This document shows positions 7,478 to 16,340 of a stretch of DNA of 54,742 nt, one piece after another. Source of the stretch: Clostridia bacterium (lineage in GTDB: Bacteria; Bacillota; Clostridia; Oscillospirales; Acutalibacteraceae); assembly GCA_900755895.1 (NCBI GenBank), contig CAAEIG010000218.1, positions 1 through 54,742 on the forward strand, in the 5' to 3' direction. The notes below the pieces were generated by a model, which ran no database searches, was not told where the DNA came from, and saw nothing but the letters and a program-made list of their open reading frames with translations. Made by a program: the position numbers and the translations under genes. How positions within the stretch are numbered: the stretch's first letter is position 1; every line of letters begins with the position of its first letter.

Positions 7478-9274
7478 ATGTTCAAGAAGCTTGCAAGCGC
7501 ATTGCTCTGCATCGCCCTGCTGGCCTCTTCCTTCGCCGGGTGCTCCGGCGGCGGCGAGAGCTCTGCTTCCGGCGAGAGCAGCACTACCGGCTCCAGCACC
7601 AGCTCTGAGGCAGAGGCCTCTTCCACCGGTACCGAGGAAAACACCAGCCCCTATGAGGAATTCATCACCGTCGACGTGTTCGACGGCCAGGCCAACTACC
7701 AGGGTATTCAGGGCGGTTGGTTCGGCGAGATCGTCAAGGAAAAGTTCAACATGGAACTGAACATCATCGCTCCCAACGTGGCGGGCGGCGGTGACACCCT
7801 GTTCCAGACCCGTTCCGCTGCTGGCAACCTGGGCGACATCATTCTCTATTCCGCTCAGGGCGGCAAGCTGCAGGACCTGGTTACGGCCCAGCTGATTCAG
7901 GACATCACTCCTTATCTGGAGGGCCAGGAAAACCTGGACACCTACATGGATGCCATTGAGTACACCAGCCAGAACAACGTGGAGGAAGAGGGCCTGTGGG
8001 CTATTCCCTCCGAGGTGACTGTCCGCGACGCTACCGAGCCTCTGGGCGGCACCGATCCCAACAGCGGCGCTTATGTCCGTTGGGACCTGTACAAGGAAAT
8101 GGGCTATCCTGAGATGAACACTCTGGAAGACCTGCTGCCCGTGCTCGAGGAGATGCAGGCAATGGCCGGCACCAGCGATTCTGGTCAGCCTGTCTACGCC
8201 ATCTCTCTGTTCAAGGACTGGGACGGCGCTTACATGGGCAATGCCGGCGCTTTCTCCGCTTGGTACGGATATGACGCAGTGAACTTCGCCATGATGAAGG
8301 CTGACGGCTCCGGAGAGATCCAGAGCATTCTGGACAAAGATTCCGAGTACATCCGCGGCCTGCGCTTCCTGTTCCAGGCCAACCAGATGGGCCTGGTGGA
8401 TCCCGAGTCCACCACCCAGAACTATGACACCCTCACCGGCAAGTACGCCGACGGTGCTGTTCTGCTGGGCCTGTTCCCCTGGATGAGCGCCACCTACTAC
8501 AACACCGAAGAGCACCTCTCCCAGGGCAAGGGCATGTACATGGCTCCCATTAAGGACGAGACCATTCGTCAGTGGGGCTGCTACTCTCAGGGCAACACTG
8601 AGATTGTGGCCATGGTTGGCTCCAAGGCTCAGGATCCCCAGAGAATGGTGGACTTCCTCGACTGGCTGTACTCTCCCGAAGGCATTGCCGCAGCTTACAC
8701 TCGCTACTGCGGTCCTGAAAACGTGCTGTACACTGTGGAAGACGACGGCCCCGTCCTCACCGATCTGGGTCAGCAGTGCTTCATCCAGGGCGACGGCACC
8801 ATGCCTGAAGAGCTTGGTGGCGGCTCCTGGCAGGATGGCTCTTGCCAGCTGAACTACAAGATCGTCTCCTCCGGTGAGATTGATCCCCGCACCAACTACC
8901 CCTATGACCCCACCCTGTGGGATTCCTACGCAGAGCTGAACTCCAACGATGTCTTTGCTGATTGGCAGGAGCACATGGGCGCCTCCAATGCTACAGAGTA
9001 CATCAACTCCAACGGCCAGGCTATGACCTCTCCCGGCATCAGCTTCACTCCCGAAGCCGACTCCACCGAGATCTCCACCCTGCGTTCTCAGATCAGCTCC
9101 GTGGTTGTGGAAAACTCTTGGCAGGCTGTGTTCGCCTCCTCTGAGGATGAATTCAACCAGTACATCGACACCATGATCGAGACCGCCAAGGGCTTGGGCT
9201 ACGATCAGGTGTACGCTGTGGACGAGGCCAATGCTCAGGCAAAGCGTGACGCTTGGGCAGAAGCTTCCAAGTAA
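7478..9274 (+). CDS. Extracellular solute-binding lipoprotein of the oligosaccharide importer
   Basis: The 598-residue precursor has a lipoprotein signal peptide: basic MFKK, a hydrophobic stretch, and lipobox LASSFAGC with Cys22 as the lipidated residue. A Ser/Thr/Gly/Glu-rich linker (about 23-60) tethers the binding domain to the membrane. The size fits the large LipO/YtcQ-class binding proteins that accompany LplB/YtcP permeases. AAGGAGG lies upstream of the ATG. It is the last gene of the operon and is followed by a strong terminator. It should capture the sugar outside the cell for the two permeases. The ligand is not evident from sequence; beta-galactosides are inferred from the neighbours. 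Confidence 0.92.
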   Translation: MFKKLASALLCIALLASSFAGCSGGGESSASGESSTTGSSTSSEAEASSTGTEENTSPYEEFITVDVFDGQANYQGIQGGWFGEIVKEKFNMELNIIAPNVAGGGDTLFQTRSAAGNLGDIILYSAQGGKLQDLVTAQLIQDITPYLEGQENLDTYMDAIEYTSQNNVEEEGLWAIPSEVTVRDATEPLGGTDPNSGAYVRWDLYKEMGYPEMNTLEDLLPVLEEMQAMAGTSDSGQPVYAISLFKDWDGAYMGNAGAFSAWYGYDAVNFAMMKADGSGEIQSILDKDSEYIRGLRFLFQANQMGLVDPESTTQNYDTLTGKYADGAVLLGLFPWMSATYYNTEEHLSQGKGMYMAPIKDETIRQWGCYSQGNTEIVAMVGSKAQDPQRMVDFLDWLYSPEGIAAAYTRYCGPENVLYTVEDDGPVLTDLGQQCFIQGDGTMPEELGGGSWQDGSCQLNYKIVSSGEIDPRTNYPYDPTLWDSYAELNSNDVFADWQEHMGASNATEYINSNGQAMTSPGISFTPEADSTEISTLRSQISSVVVENSWQAVFASSEDEFNQYIDTMIETAKGLGYDQVYAVDEANAQAKRDAWAEASK

Positions 9275-9320
9275 ATCCCTCTTGTGTACAAGACTTAGTT
9301 TATCATCCTATAAACAGGAA

Positions 9321-9350
9321 AAAGGCCATCCCATTTGGGATGGCTTTTTT
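9321..9350. terminator. Bidirectional terminator between importer and sensor-kinase genes
   Basis: GCCATCCC (9325-9332) pairs with GGGATGGC (9337-9344), loop ATTT, followed by six T (9345-9350). A-rich bases precede it, so it can serve both converging transcripts. Confidence 0.92.
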
Positions 9351-9379
9351 CTATTTCCATATTCTTATGTCCTTCTTCG

Positions 9380-11197
9380 TCAGACCAAATCCAACGGAAG
9401 CGTCAGGGTCACTCGAGTGCCACGGTCCTCCTGGCTCTCAATGATAAATCCAAATTCGTCGCCGTAAAACAGCTTGATCCGGTGATACACGTTGAACAAT
9501 CCAATGCTGGAAGTGACCATCTCGCCGTCCTTGCCGGCAATGTGTTCCCGCAATCCCTCCAAAGCTTGGGCAGACATACCCACACCGTTGTCCTCCACAA
9601 CCAGGAGCAGCCGCTTTTTCTCCTCGCTCCACACTCGAATGCGGATCATTCCCTTGCGGGGGCTTTCCTTCAAGCCGTGGGAGATGGCGTTTTCCACCAC
9701 CGGCTGGAGCAACAGGGGAAGAATCTGGCAATGGCTGGCCTCCAAATCCTCAGCGGTCTCCACAGTGTAGTTGACTTTATCGTCAAACCTCAGCTTTTGA
9801 ATGGCCAGATAGTTTTCTGTGTAGGCCAGCTCCTTCTCCAAAGTGGTCTGGGAAGTGCCGGTGTTCTCCAGCACATAGCGCATGGTTTTTCCAAACAAGG
9901 CTGTCGCGCTAGCCACGTCCCTGGCGCCGTCGCACAGAGCCATCATGCGGATGGTCTCCAAGGTATTGTAGATGAAATGGGGGTTGATCTGCCCTGCCAA
10001 CAATTTAAACTCCATTTGCTGCTGACGGTTTATCAGCTCCTGCTCCTTCAGCTGAGAGCTGTAAATGGCTGCCTGCTGCTCTTGGACGTTGGCAATCACG
10101 TTCTGCAAATCCACAAAGATCACCGAGAGCTCGTCGTCCCCCTGGAAAGGACCTATGGCACTGAAATCCCCCTGAGCCGCAGCGTGCATGGCATTTTTCA
10201 GATGGCCGATACGCTTGGTAAAATACCGGGTGAAAAGACCGATCACCAAAAAAGGCACCACAATGGCAATGAGAATCAAACAGATGGTGTAACTCAAAAA
10301 CCGCTGAATATATCCCGGGGAATTGAAATCCATAGAGACAAAATACAACTGGGATTGATCCCCCATATAGGGAGTGAAATTGGAGATATAGCTCAGCACA
10401 CGCTTGCCGTGATAATCAATCTCTCCGCTGCTTTGAAAGAATCTGTCGTTGTAGTCAATGGGTGCGGTTTCGGTTGTGCCCTGCAAGGACCGCTGGGTTG
10501 AGAAAAAGATCGGATCCCGATCAATGGAGAGGGAGATGAAAAAGTCATTATTCTGGATGCGATTCTTCAAATAGTTGTTGCTCATCCGAATGACCAAAAT
10601 CGCCTGGCTCTGGGAGCTGGTGAAGGGAAAGGAACGCACCATGGTCAGCTCGGGAGAATCCTCTCCCCCTGATTGAAAGGAATAGCTGCTCTCCCAACAC
10701 ACGCTGCCGGGGATGGACACCTTGTCAAACCACTCGTTTACCTGGGGATCCTGAGAGTATTGGATGTTGCCTGTGGTAGGCAGGGTGCTGTTCTTGGAGT
10801 AAATGCGAATGGAGGAGATGGATGCGTTACTGCCCAAAGTGGTGTTAATGGGAGTGTAGGCATCACAGGCGTTCACAGCGGCCCACCGATCGGGATACTC
10901 CTCCTGGAGCAAGTCCTTCAATTCCCGGTCCTCCAAGAAATTGGTGGAGATGGTGTAAAAATTCAGCGTGGCATCGAAGAGTATGGACTTTGCCCGCAGG
11001 TTGTCCGACTCCAGCTGCTGATACGCTCGGTCGTAGAGCACATCCGTAATCTGCCGCATGGTGAACAGCCCCAGCAATAGCACCGGAAACACAATGGTCA
11101 AACAGAATACCAGGTAGATCTGGTGTTTGATTTGCAGCCGGCTGAGGATGGGTACCCGGCTGAGCAAGGGGAATTTCCAGCTTGGCTTCCGTGTCAC
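9380..11197 (-). CDS. Sensor histidine kinase, YesM/LytS type
   Basis: The best start is a GTG at 11197, one base after the stop of the response regulator gene, with AGAGGGGG as ribosome site, giving 605 residues. Membrane segments lie at about 27-48 and 300-323 and enclose a ~250-residue extracellular sensor. A HAMP-like region (ITKRIGHLKNAMHAAAQGD) follows. The phospho-acceptor His407 lies in AGQINPHFIYNTLE, and the ATP-binding N box is at VVENAISHGL (Asn503). This His_kinase architecture is typical of Firmicute carbohydrate sensors next to LplB/YtcP importers. It phosphorylates the adjacent regulator. The signal is probably a sugar, an inference from context. Confidence 0.93.
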   Translation of the reverse strand: MTRKPSWKFPLLSRVPILSRLQIKHQIYLVFCLTIVFPVLLLGLFTMRQITDVLYDRAYQQLESDNLRAKSILFDATLNFYTISTNFLEDRELKDLLQEEYPDRWAAVNACDAYTPINTTLGSNASISSIRIYSKNSTLPTTGNIQYSQDPQVNEWFDKVSIPGSVCWESSYSFQSGGEDSPELTMVRSFPFTSSQSQAILVIRMSNNYLKNRIQNNDFFISLSIDRDPIFFSTQRSLQGTTETAPIDYNDRFFQSSGEIDYHGKRVLSYISNFTPYMGDQSQLYFVSMDFNSPGYIQRFLSYTICLILIAIVVPFLVIGLFTRYFTKRIGHLKNAMHAAAQGDFSAIGPFQGDDELSVIFVDLQNVIANVQEQQAAIYSSQLKEQELINRQQQMEFKLLAGQINPHFIYNTLETIRMMALCDGARDVASATALFGKTMRYVLENTGTSQTTLEKELAYTENYLAIQKLRFDDKVNYTVETAEDLEASHCQILPLLLQPVVENAISHGLKESPRKGMIRIRVWSEEKKRLLLVVEDNGVGMSAQALEGLREHIAGKDGEMVTSSIGLFNVYHRIKLFYGDEFGFIIESQEDRGTRVTLTLPLDLV

Positions 11198-11198
11198 C

Positions 11199-12752
11199 TC
11201 AGCACCCCCTCTGCTGCCGGCGATATTCCGCAGGAGTGATGCCCTCGTACCGCTTGAACTTGGTGGAGAAGTAGTCCACGTTGCTGTAGCCCACCTTTTC
11301 CGCCACCTCATAGATCTTCATATCGCCCTGGGCCAGCAGCTCCTTGGAATGGGCAATGCGCAGCTCGTCCAGGTAGGTGTTGAAGTTCTTCTGGGTCTTT
11401 TGCTTGAACAGCTTGCCCAGATAGGAGCAATTGTAGCCAAACAGCGGGGCAATGTTCTCCAGCTTTAAGGGGCCCATGTAGTTGTGCTCAATGTATCGGA
11501 GGATATCCTCCAACACGCTGTCCTTGGAGTAGTTGCCAATGCTGCTCATAATCAGCTCGAACTGCTCGGAAAAGAACTGAATAATCTCATAGAGGTAGCG
11601 GCGGCTTTGAATGTAATCCATCACCCAGCTGTTGGAGGGGAAGGGGATGGTCACATCGCTATACAGGCGCATCACCTGGCTTTTCACCTGTAAATACAGG
11701 TCCGTGAGAAAATAGAGCACCTCTTTTTGCTGATAGTGAAGATTGGACAATTCCCGTTCCAGCTGGTGAAGCTTCTCCGCCAACATATTCCGGTTAAAGC
11801 TTTGGAGATACCGCAAAAACAGCGAAGCGTACTGTTCCAGCAGGGAGGCGTCCAGCGGACTGGGGAACACATCCTCCCGAGGCAGCTCCTCAAAGCCCAC
11901 CACATGCTGCTTCTGCTCGCTGAAAAACTTTCTGGCATGAAGCAGCTCCGCATCTTCGTAAGAGAGGTGAATCTCCCCCAGAGAGTTCACCCGCCTTCCA
12001 TAGGTCAAAAACACACTGTCCAAATCGGTGGGCAGGGAGTTTGCCGCCTGCTCCCGATACTGGTCCATCAACTGGGCAAACCGCTCCAGAGCGGCCTTGC
12101 CCTTGAGCAGCACCGCCTGGACATGGCCCATGGAAAATTCCTCAAAATTGTGATTCTCCGGATTGCCCACCCGCAGAAACCGCTGGAAGGAAAATCCCAT
12201 GCCCTCCTGTTGGGAGACATATTTCTCATACAGCACCACCTGATAATCCACGGCGGTGACACCCATGTCCACCATATCCAAAAAGGCTATGTGGGCAGGG
12301 TTGCGGCACAGGTCCCGCAAGATGCTCTCCCTCGCTCGCTGATAATAGTTGGAGGCCGCTGCACGGCGCTTTTCCTCTTCGGCGATCTCTCGGCTCAGCT
12401 TGCACAAAAGCTGTTCCAGCTCCTGTTCATCAATGGGCTTGGTCAAGTAATACTCCACGCCCAGCCGGATGGCCTCTTGGGCGTATTTGAAATCCGAATA
12501 GCCGCTGAGGATAATCACCTTGCCCTCATAGCCCTGCTGCCGCGCCCGTTCGATCACCTGCAAGCCATTGAGCCGCGGCATGCTGATATCCAGCAGAACC
12601 ACGTCCGGCTTGTGTTCCAAAAGGAAAGAGACCGCTTGCTCTCCATCAGCCGCCTCTCCCACAATCTCATATCCAAGGGCACTCCAATCTATGATATTCC
12701 GCAGTCCTTGACGGATTTTTTGCTCATCGTCGGCGATCAAAATGTGCAGCAT
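11199..12752 (-). CDS. Response regulator, YesN type (receiver + AraC DNA-binding domain)
   Basis: The 517-residue regulator starts at the ATG at 12752 behind GGGAGGTGG. A longer in-frame extension upstream crosses the promoter and is not coding. The receiver domain has Asp8/Asp9, phospho-acceptor Asp55 in VVLLDISMPR and Lys105 in YYLTKP. A long helical middle region leads to a C-terminal AraC double helix-turn-helix (SYLGKLFKQKTQKNFNTYLDELRI, then VGYSNVDYFSTKFKRYEGITPAEYR). It is likely to activate the divergent importer and hydrolase genes. It is co-transcribed with the kinase, whose GTG start lies one base past this stop. Confidence 0.95.
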   Translation of the reverse strand: MLHILIADDEQKIRQGLRNIIDWSALGYEIVGEAADGEQAVSFLLEHKPDVVLLDISMPRLNGLQVIERARQQGYEGKVIILSGYSDFKYAQEAIRLGVEYYLTKPIDEQELEQLLCKLSREIAEEEKRRAAASNYYQRARESILRDLCRNPAHIAFLDMVDMGVTAVDYQVVLYEKYVSQQEGMGFSFQRFLRVGNPENHNFEEFSMGHVQAVLLKGKAALERFAQLMDQYREQAANSLPTDLDSVFLTYGRRVNSLGEIHLSYEDAELLHARKFFSEQKQHVVGFEELPREDVFPSPLDASLLEQYASLFLRYLQSFNRNMLAEKLHQLERELSNLHYQQKEVLYFLTDLYLQVKSQVMRLYSDVTIPFPSNSWVMDYIQSRRYLYEIIQFFSEQFELIMSSIGNYSKDSVLEDILRYIEHNYMGPLKLENIAPLFGYNCSYLGKLFKQKTQKNFNTYLDELRIAHSKELLAQGDMKIYEVAEKVGYSNVDYFSTKFKRYEGITPAEYRRQQRGC

Positions 12753-12776
12753 CACAACCACCTCCCTGTTCAAATT

Positions 12777-12805
12777 ATTATACTTAGGAAAGTTTTTTTC
12801 GTCAA
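12777..12805 (-). promoter_or_regulatory. Promoter of the two-component operon
   Basis: On the minus strand: TTGACG (12805-12800), 17-base A-rich spacer, TATAAT (12782-12777), about 25 bases before the regulator ATG. Confidence 0.85.
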
Positions 12806-12860
12806 GAATCCACCCCACAGAGAGTTTTTTCTGGAATTTAGGGAAACCGTCCCACAATTC

Positions 12861-12869
12861 TGTTATACT
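12861..12869 (+). promoter_or_regulatory. Extended -10 promoter of the amidase gene
   Basis: TGTTATACT gives an extended -10 (TGn) with TATACT at 12864-12869, 33 bases before the ATG. No good -35 hexamer is present, which is tolerated for extended -10 promoters. Confidence 0.5.
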
Positions 12870-12901
12870 AAGCTTAGAACCTTGGAAAAGGAGTGAGTTG
12901 T

Positions 12902-13978
12902 ATGCAATCCATTGCAGAAAGACAACTGGGCTTGGGCGCGGGATGCAGCGCTTTGGCCTGGGATACCCAGGACGGATGCCACCTGTGGGGCCGCAACTAC
13001 GACTTTGACCGGCTGGCCCAGGGCTCGGGCATGACAGTAGTGCCCCGGGGCACCCAATACTATGGTGTGGTCTGTGAGGAGGGCTGTTTTGCCCCCCACA
13101 CCTCTGCCTACGCCTGCGTGGGAGTGGGACTTGCCCTGTCCCCTTCCCCGGTGCTCTATGAGGGCATCAACGAGAAAGGGCTCATGGGCGGCCAGCTCTA
13201 CTACCGGAGCTTTGCCAGCTATCCCGAGGGTTCCCCCCAGGATACCGTCCTACAGCCGCCCTTCCTGGTCTACCACCTGCTGGCCCAGTGCTCCACCGTG
13301 GAGGAAGCGGTCCGCTGCTTGGAGGAGGAAATCCAGCTGAGGGCCATCCCCATGCTGGGCACGGTGCCTCCTCTCCACTGGTCCTTCCGGGACAGGACCG
13401 GCGAGACCGTGGTTGTGGAGCCCGATCAAGACGGGCTGCACATCTACCGCAACACCCTGGGTGTGATGACCAACAGCCCCAGCTATCCCTGGCACACCCA
13501 AAACCTCTTGAACTACGCCGGCATCCGGGATCTGGATTACCCCACCGTGGAATTTGAGGACACGGTGCTGGAACAGTGTTTTTCCGGCAGCGGCGCTCAA
13601 GGACTGCCCGGGGACTGGGGATCCCCCTCTCGGTTTGTGCGGCTGGCCTTTCTCAAGAAGCACGCCGTCAAGGGGAAGGATGAAATCCAGGGCGTCAGCC
13701 GGATGTTCCGCCTGTTCCAAAGCGCCGCTTTCCCCCTGGGGATGGTGCGGGTCAGCCATCAAAGCCCTGTGACTCAGTTGGACAAGGACGTCCTGCCCTT
13801 TGACTTCACCGTGTACACCAGCGTGTACTGTGCCGAATCCGCCCGGGCCTACTGGACCACCTATGAAAACCAGCGGGTTCAATATGTGGACCTTTTAGCT
13901 CTGGGTGACCGAAAGGAGCCCTTCACCATTCCCCTGTGCCCGGACCCGGACTTTCTGGACCGCACACCACAAGAATGA
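12902..13978 (+). CDS. Linear amide C-N hydrolase, choloylglycine hydrolase family
   Basis: Start ATG 12902 has AAGGAG eight bases upstream, giving 358 residues. The Ntn-hydrolase core fits the bile-salt hydrolase/penicillin V acylase family. The probable nucleophile is Cys15 in GLGAGCSAL, and Arg31 and Asp34 (GRNYDFD) follow at +16 and +19, exactly the spacing of Cys2, Arg18 and Asp21 in characterised members. GVMTNSPSYPWH carries the conserved Asn-Ser-Pro. A 14-residue leader before the Cys implies autoproteolytic removal. No signal peptide is present. Bile salts, penicillin V or N-acyl amides are all possible substrates. Single gene, divergent from the two-component operon and ended by a strong terminator. 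Confidence 0.9.
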   Translation: MQSIAERQLGLGAGCSALAWDTQDGCHLWGRNYDFDRLAQGSGMTVVPRGTQYYGVVCEEGCFAPHTSAYACVGVGLALSPSPVLYEGINEKGLMGGQLYYRSFASYPEGSPQDTVLQPPFLVYHLLAQCSTVEEAVRCLEEEIQLRAIPMLGTVPPLHWSFRDRTGETVVVEPDQDGLHIYRNTLGVMTNSPSYPWHTQNLLNYAGIRDLDYPTVEFEDTVLEQCFSGSGAQGLPGDWGSPSRFVRLAFLKKHAVKGKDEIQGVSRMFRLFQSAAFPLGMVRVSHQSPVTQLDKDVLPFDFTVYTSVYCAESARAYWTTYENQRVQYVDLLALGDRKEPFTIPLCPDPDFLDRTPQE

Positions 13979-14033
13979 CCTGCCAGGTGGAGAAATCTCA
14001 CCCGATCTTATACTATTATAATATGGTATAGCA

Positions 14034-14068
14034 AAAAGGGGTTGTTGCAAACAGCAACAACCCCTTTT
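14034..14068. terminator. Strong bidirectional terminator between amidase and AraC genes
   Basis: AAAAGGGGTTGTTGC (14034-14048) pairs perfectly with GCAACAACCCCTTTT (14054-14068) around AAACA, giving a 15-bp stem with A and T ends usable from both sides. Confidence 0.93.
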
Positions 14069-14081
14069 GAGATTTCCTTCT

Positions 14082-14891
14082 TTATACAGTCTGTTCCCGG
14101 CCTGAACGGGATTCCCGGCGGTACTGCAGAGGGGTGCTGCCCATCTGCTGGTGGAACACCCGGAAAAAGGAACGCTGGCTCTCAAAGCCGCACTCCTCTG
14201 CAATCTGGGTGACGGACAGGTCCGTCTCCGACAGAGCGGAGCAGGCACAGGACAGACGGATCCTGGCCAAATAGGCGGGAAAGCTCTGGCCCATCTTTTC
14301 GGAAAACACGTGGGACAGATGGTACTTATTCATACCCAGCTGGTGGGCCAGCTCCCCCAAGGTCAGGGGCTCTCGGAAATGTTCTCCCACATAGTGGGAA
14401 ATTTGATAGGTCAAATCCCGGTGGTCCACCGCTTGGTTGCGCTCCAAGGTGAGCTCCGGCAGGCAGCGGGCCAATGCCAGCTGCACCAGGGGAGCAAAGA
14501 CCGGACTCTGCCGCTGCCGGCGATGCTCCTTCTCCACCTCCTGAATGGCATAGGAAGCGTTGGGGTGAACTCTCTCCCCCGTCAGGAAGGGGTCCACCGG
14601 ATGATTGCGCAGCAGCGTATCCCCGTAACCTCCGGTATAGGCCAGGTCGCACACCACCAGGACCGCTTGAGTACCTGGCTCTAAAGAGGTGTAACTGTGC
14701 ACCTGGTTTGGAAAGATCAGCACCAGGCTGCCGGGTTCCATCACCCGGGACTGGCCCCGCACCGTCACGGAAGAACGCCCCTTCAACAGCAGGAACAACT
14801 CCAGCTGGGGGTGCAGATGCAGGGGAAAAGTGAGATCGGTGGAAACATGGGCGGACAACGGCTCCTCCCGAGCCTCAAAAAAGGCGTGCAT
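14082..14891 (-). CDS. AraC-family regulator with N-terminal cupin
   Basis: In this 269-residue protein the N-terminal half is a cupin-like ligand pocket (FPLHLHPQLELFLLLKGRSSVTVRG, then PGSLVLIFPNQVHSY). The last ~100 residues are an AraC double helix-turn-helix (LTLGELAHQLGMNKYHLSHVFSEKMGQSFPAYLARIRLSCAC, ending VTQIAEECGFESQRSFFRVFHQQMGSTPLQYRR). AGGAGAG precedes the ATG. It is divergent from the oxidoreductase/isomerase pair at 15043-17171, which it probably controls in response to a sugar or sugar acid. The ligand is not known. Confidence 0.93.
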   Translation of the reverse strand: MHAFFEAREEPLSAHVSTDLTFPLHLHPQLELFLLLKGRSSVTVRGQSRVMEPGSLVLIFPNQVHSYTSLEPGTQAVLVVCDLAYTGGYGDTLLRNHPVDPFLTGERVHPNASYAIQEVEKEHRRQRQSPVFAPLVQLALARCLPELTLERNQAVDHRDLTYQISHYVGEHFREPLTLGELAHQLGMNKYHLSHVFSEKMGQSFPAYLARIRLSCACSALSETDLSVTQIAEECGFESQRSFFRVFHQQMGSTPLQYRRESRSGREQTV

Positions 14892-14989
14892 AGCTTCTCT
14901 CCTTTCTCAGCGGCTGGGTGAATCGTTTCCCAAACCGCAAAAAGTGGCAGTAAAATATCATCTTTTAGCACGTATTCTACCAGAAACAA

Positions 14990-14998
14990 TGATATAAT
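14990..14998 (+). promoter_or_regulatory. Extended -10 promoter of the oxidoreductase gene
   Basis: TGA followed by perfect TATAAT (14993-14998), 45 bases before the ATG. The -35 region is poor, as expected for a promoter needing an activator such as the divergent AraC protein. Confidence 0.6.
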
Positions 14999-15042
14999 GC
15001 AACCAAAAGTCAGGTAAAAATGACAAATTGGAGGACTTGTTC

Positions 15043-16242
15043 ATGGAAAGAACCCGTGTTGCCATGATCGGCGTTGGCGCCATCAGCGGCATTTACTTAC
15101 AGAATATCACCAAGGTCTTTCGGGAGTTGGATCTGGTGGGCGTCTGCGACCTGATCCCCGAGCGGGCAGAAAAGGGCGCAGCCTATGTAAAAGAGCAGAT
15201 CGAGGCTGGGGCTCCTGTGCGTCAGCCCAAAATCTACAGCGACATGTATGAGGCCTTCCAGGACCCCGAAGTGGAGGTCATTCTGAATCTGACCCGGCCT
15301 CACGAGCACTATGAGGTCACCCGTCAGGCACTGCTCCACGGGAAGCACGTGTACTCGGAAAAGCCCCTGGGTGTGGACATGGAAGAGGCCCAACAGCTCA
15401 TCGCCCTGGCAGAGGAGAAGAACCTGCGGCTGGGCGGCGCGCCGGATACCTTCATGGGCGCTGGCATCCAGACGGCCCGGCGGCTCATCGACGACGGCAT
15501 GATCGGCGATGTGGTGGGCGCCAGCTGCGCCATGGTCTGCCACGGCCATGAGACCTGGCATCCCGATCCCGAGTTCTACTACAAGCGGGGCGGCGGCCCC
15601 ATGCTGGACATGGGCCCCTATTACGTCACCGCTCTGGTGCAGCTGCTGGGCGAAGCCAAGGGCGTCATGGGCATGACCAAGACCACCTTCCCCCACCGCA
15701 CCATCACCTCCGAGCCCCATCACGGTGAGGACATCGCAGTGGACGTGGACACCTATCTGTCCGGAAACATCCTGTTCTCCAATGGAGCCATTGCACAGAT
15801 CTTCACGACCTTTGACGTCTACTACACCCAGCAGGCCCGGTTTGAGGTCTATGGCACCAAGGGCACCTTGGTGGTGCCGGATCCCAACACCTTCGGCGGC
15901 CCTGTGATGCTGCTGCGTCCTGAGGATCAGGCTGCGGCTCCCAAGACCGATCCGGCTCTGGCTAAGAAATCTGTGCCCCAGTTCTACAACGGCTACAAGG
16001 AGATGCCCCTGCTGTACGACTACAACGAGAACAGCCGTGCTTTGGGTCTGGCAGATATGTGCAAGGCTCTGCGCACCGGCCGGGATCACCGTGCCAACTA
16101 TCAGCAGCAGCGCCATGTGCTGGAGATCATGACCAGCTTCTCCAAGTCCAGCGAGACCGGCGCCTTTGTGCCCCTCACCTCTCATTACACCCGCACCGCG
16201 CCCATGGGTAACAATCCCATGCACGGCATTTTGGATGACTGA
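15043..16242 (+). CDS. Gfo/Idh/MocA-family NAD(P)-dependent oxidoreductase
   Basis: The ATG at 15043 follows GGAGGA; the TTG further upstream lies in the ribosome site itself. The 399 residues begin with a Rossmann fold (VAMIGVGAISGIYLQNI). YSEKPLGVDMEEAQ, about 103-116, carries the family's conserved Lys-Pro. The C-terminal alpha/beta substrate domain includes GGGPMLDMGPYYVTAL. These enzymes oxidise or epimerise sugars, inositols or sugar acids with NAD(P). The neighbouring isomerase-like gene 98 bases downstream suggests a two-step conversion of a cyclitol or uncommon sugar. Exact substrate unknown. Confidence 0.92.
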   Translation: MERTRVAMIGVGAISGIYLQNITKVFRELDLVGVCDLIPERAEKGAAYVKEQIEAGAPVRQPKIYSDMYEAFQDPEVEVILNLTRPHEHYEVTRQALLHGKHVYSEKPLGVDMEEAQQLIALAEEKNLRLGGAPDTFMGAGIQTARRLIDDGMIGDVVGASCAMVCHGHETWHPDPEFYYKRGGGPMLDMGPYYVTALVQLLGEAKGVMGMTKTTFPHRTITSEPHHGEDIAVDVDTYLSGNILFSNGAIAQIFTTFDVYYTQQARFEVYGTKGTLVVPDPNTFGGPVMLLRPEDQAAAPKTDPALAKKSVPQFYNGYKEMPLLYDYNENSRALGLADMCKALRTGRDHRANYQQQRHVLEIMTSFSKSSETGAFVPLTSHYTRTAPMGNNPMHGILDD

Positions 16243-16340
16243 ACTTGAGAATCCAATTTTGCCCTTTGGGACAGTTTTAAACAGAATCATCTAGTTTTTA
16301 TCAATTTTTCGCATTTTTATCTATGATAGGAGGTCATCAC

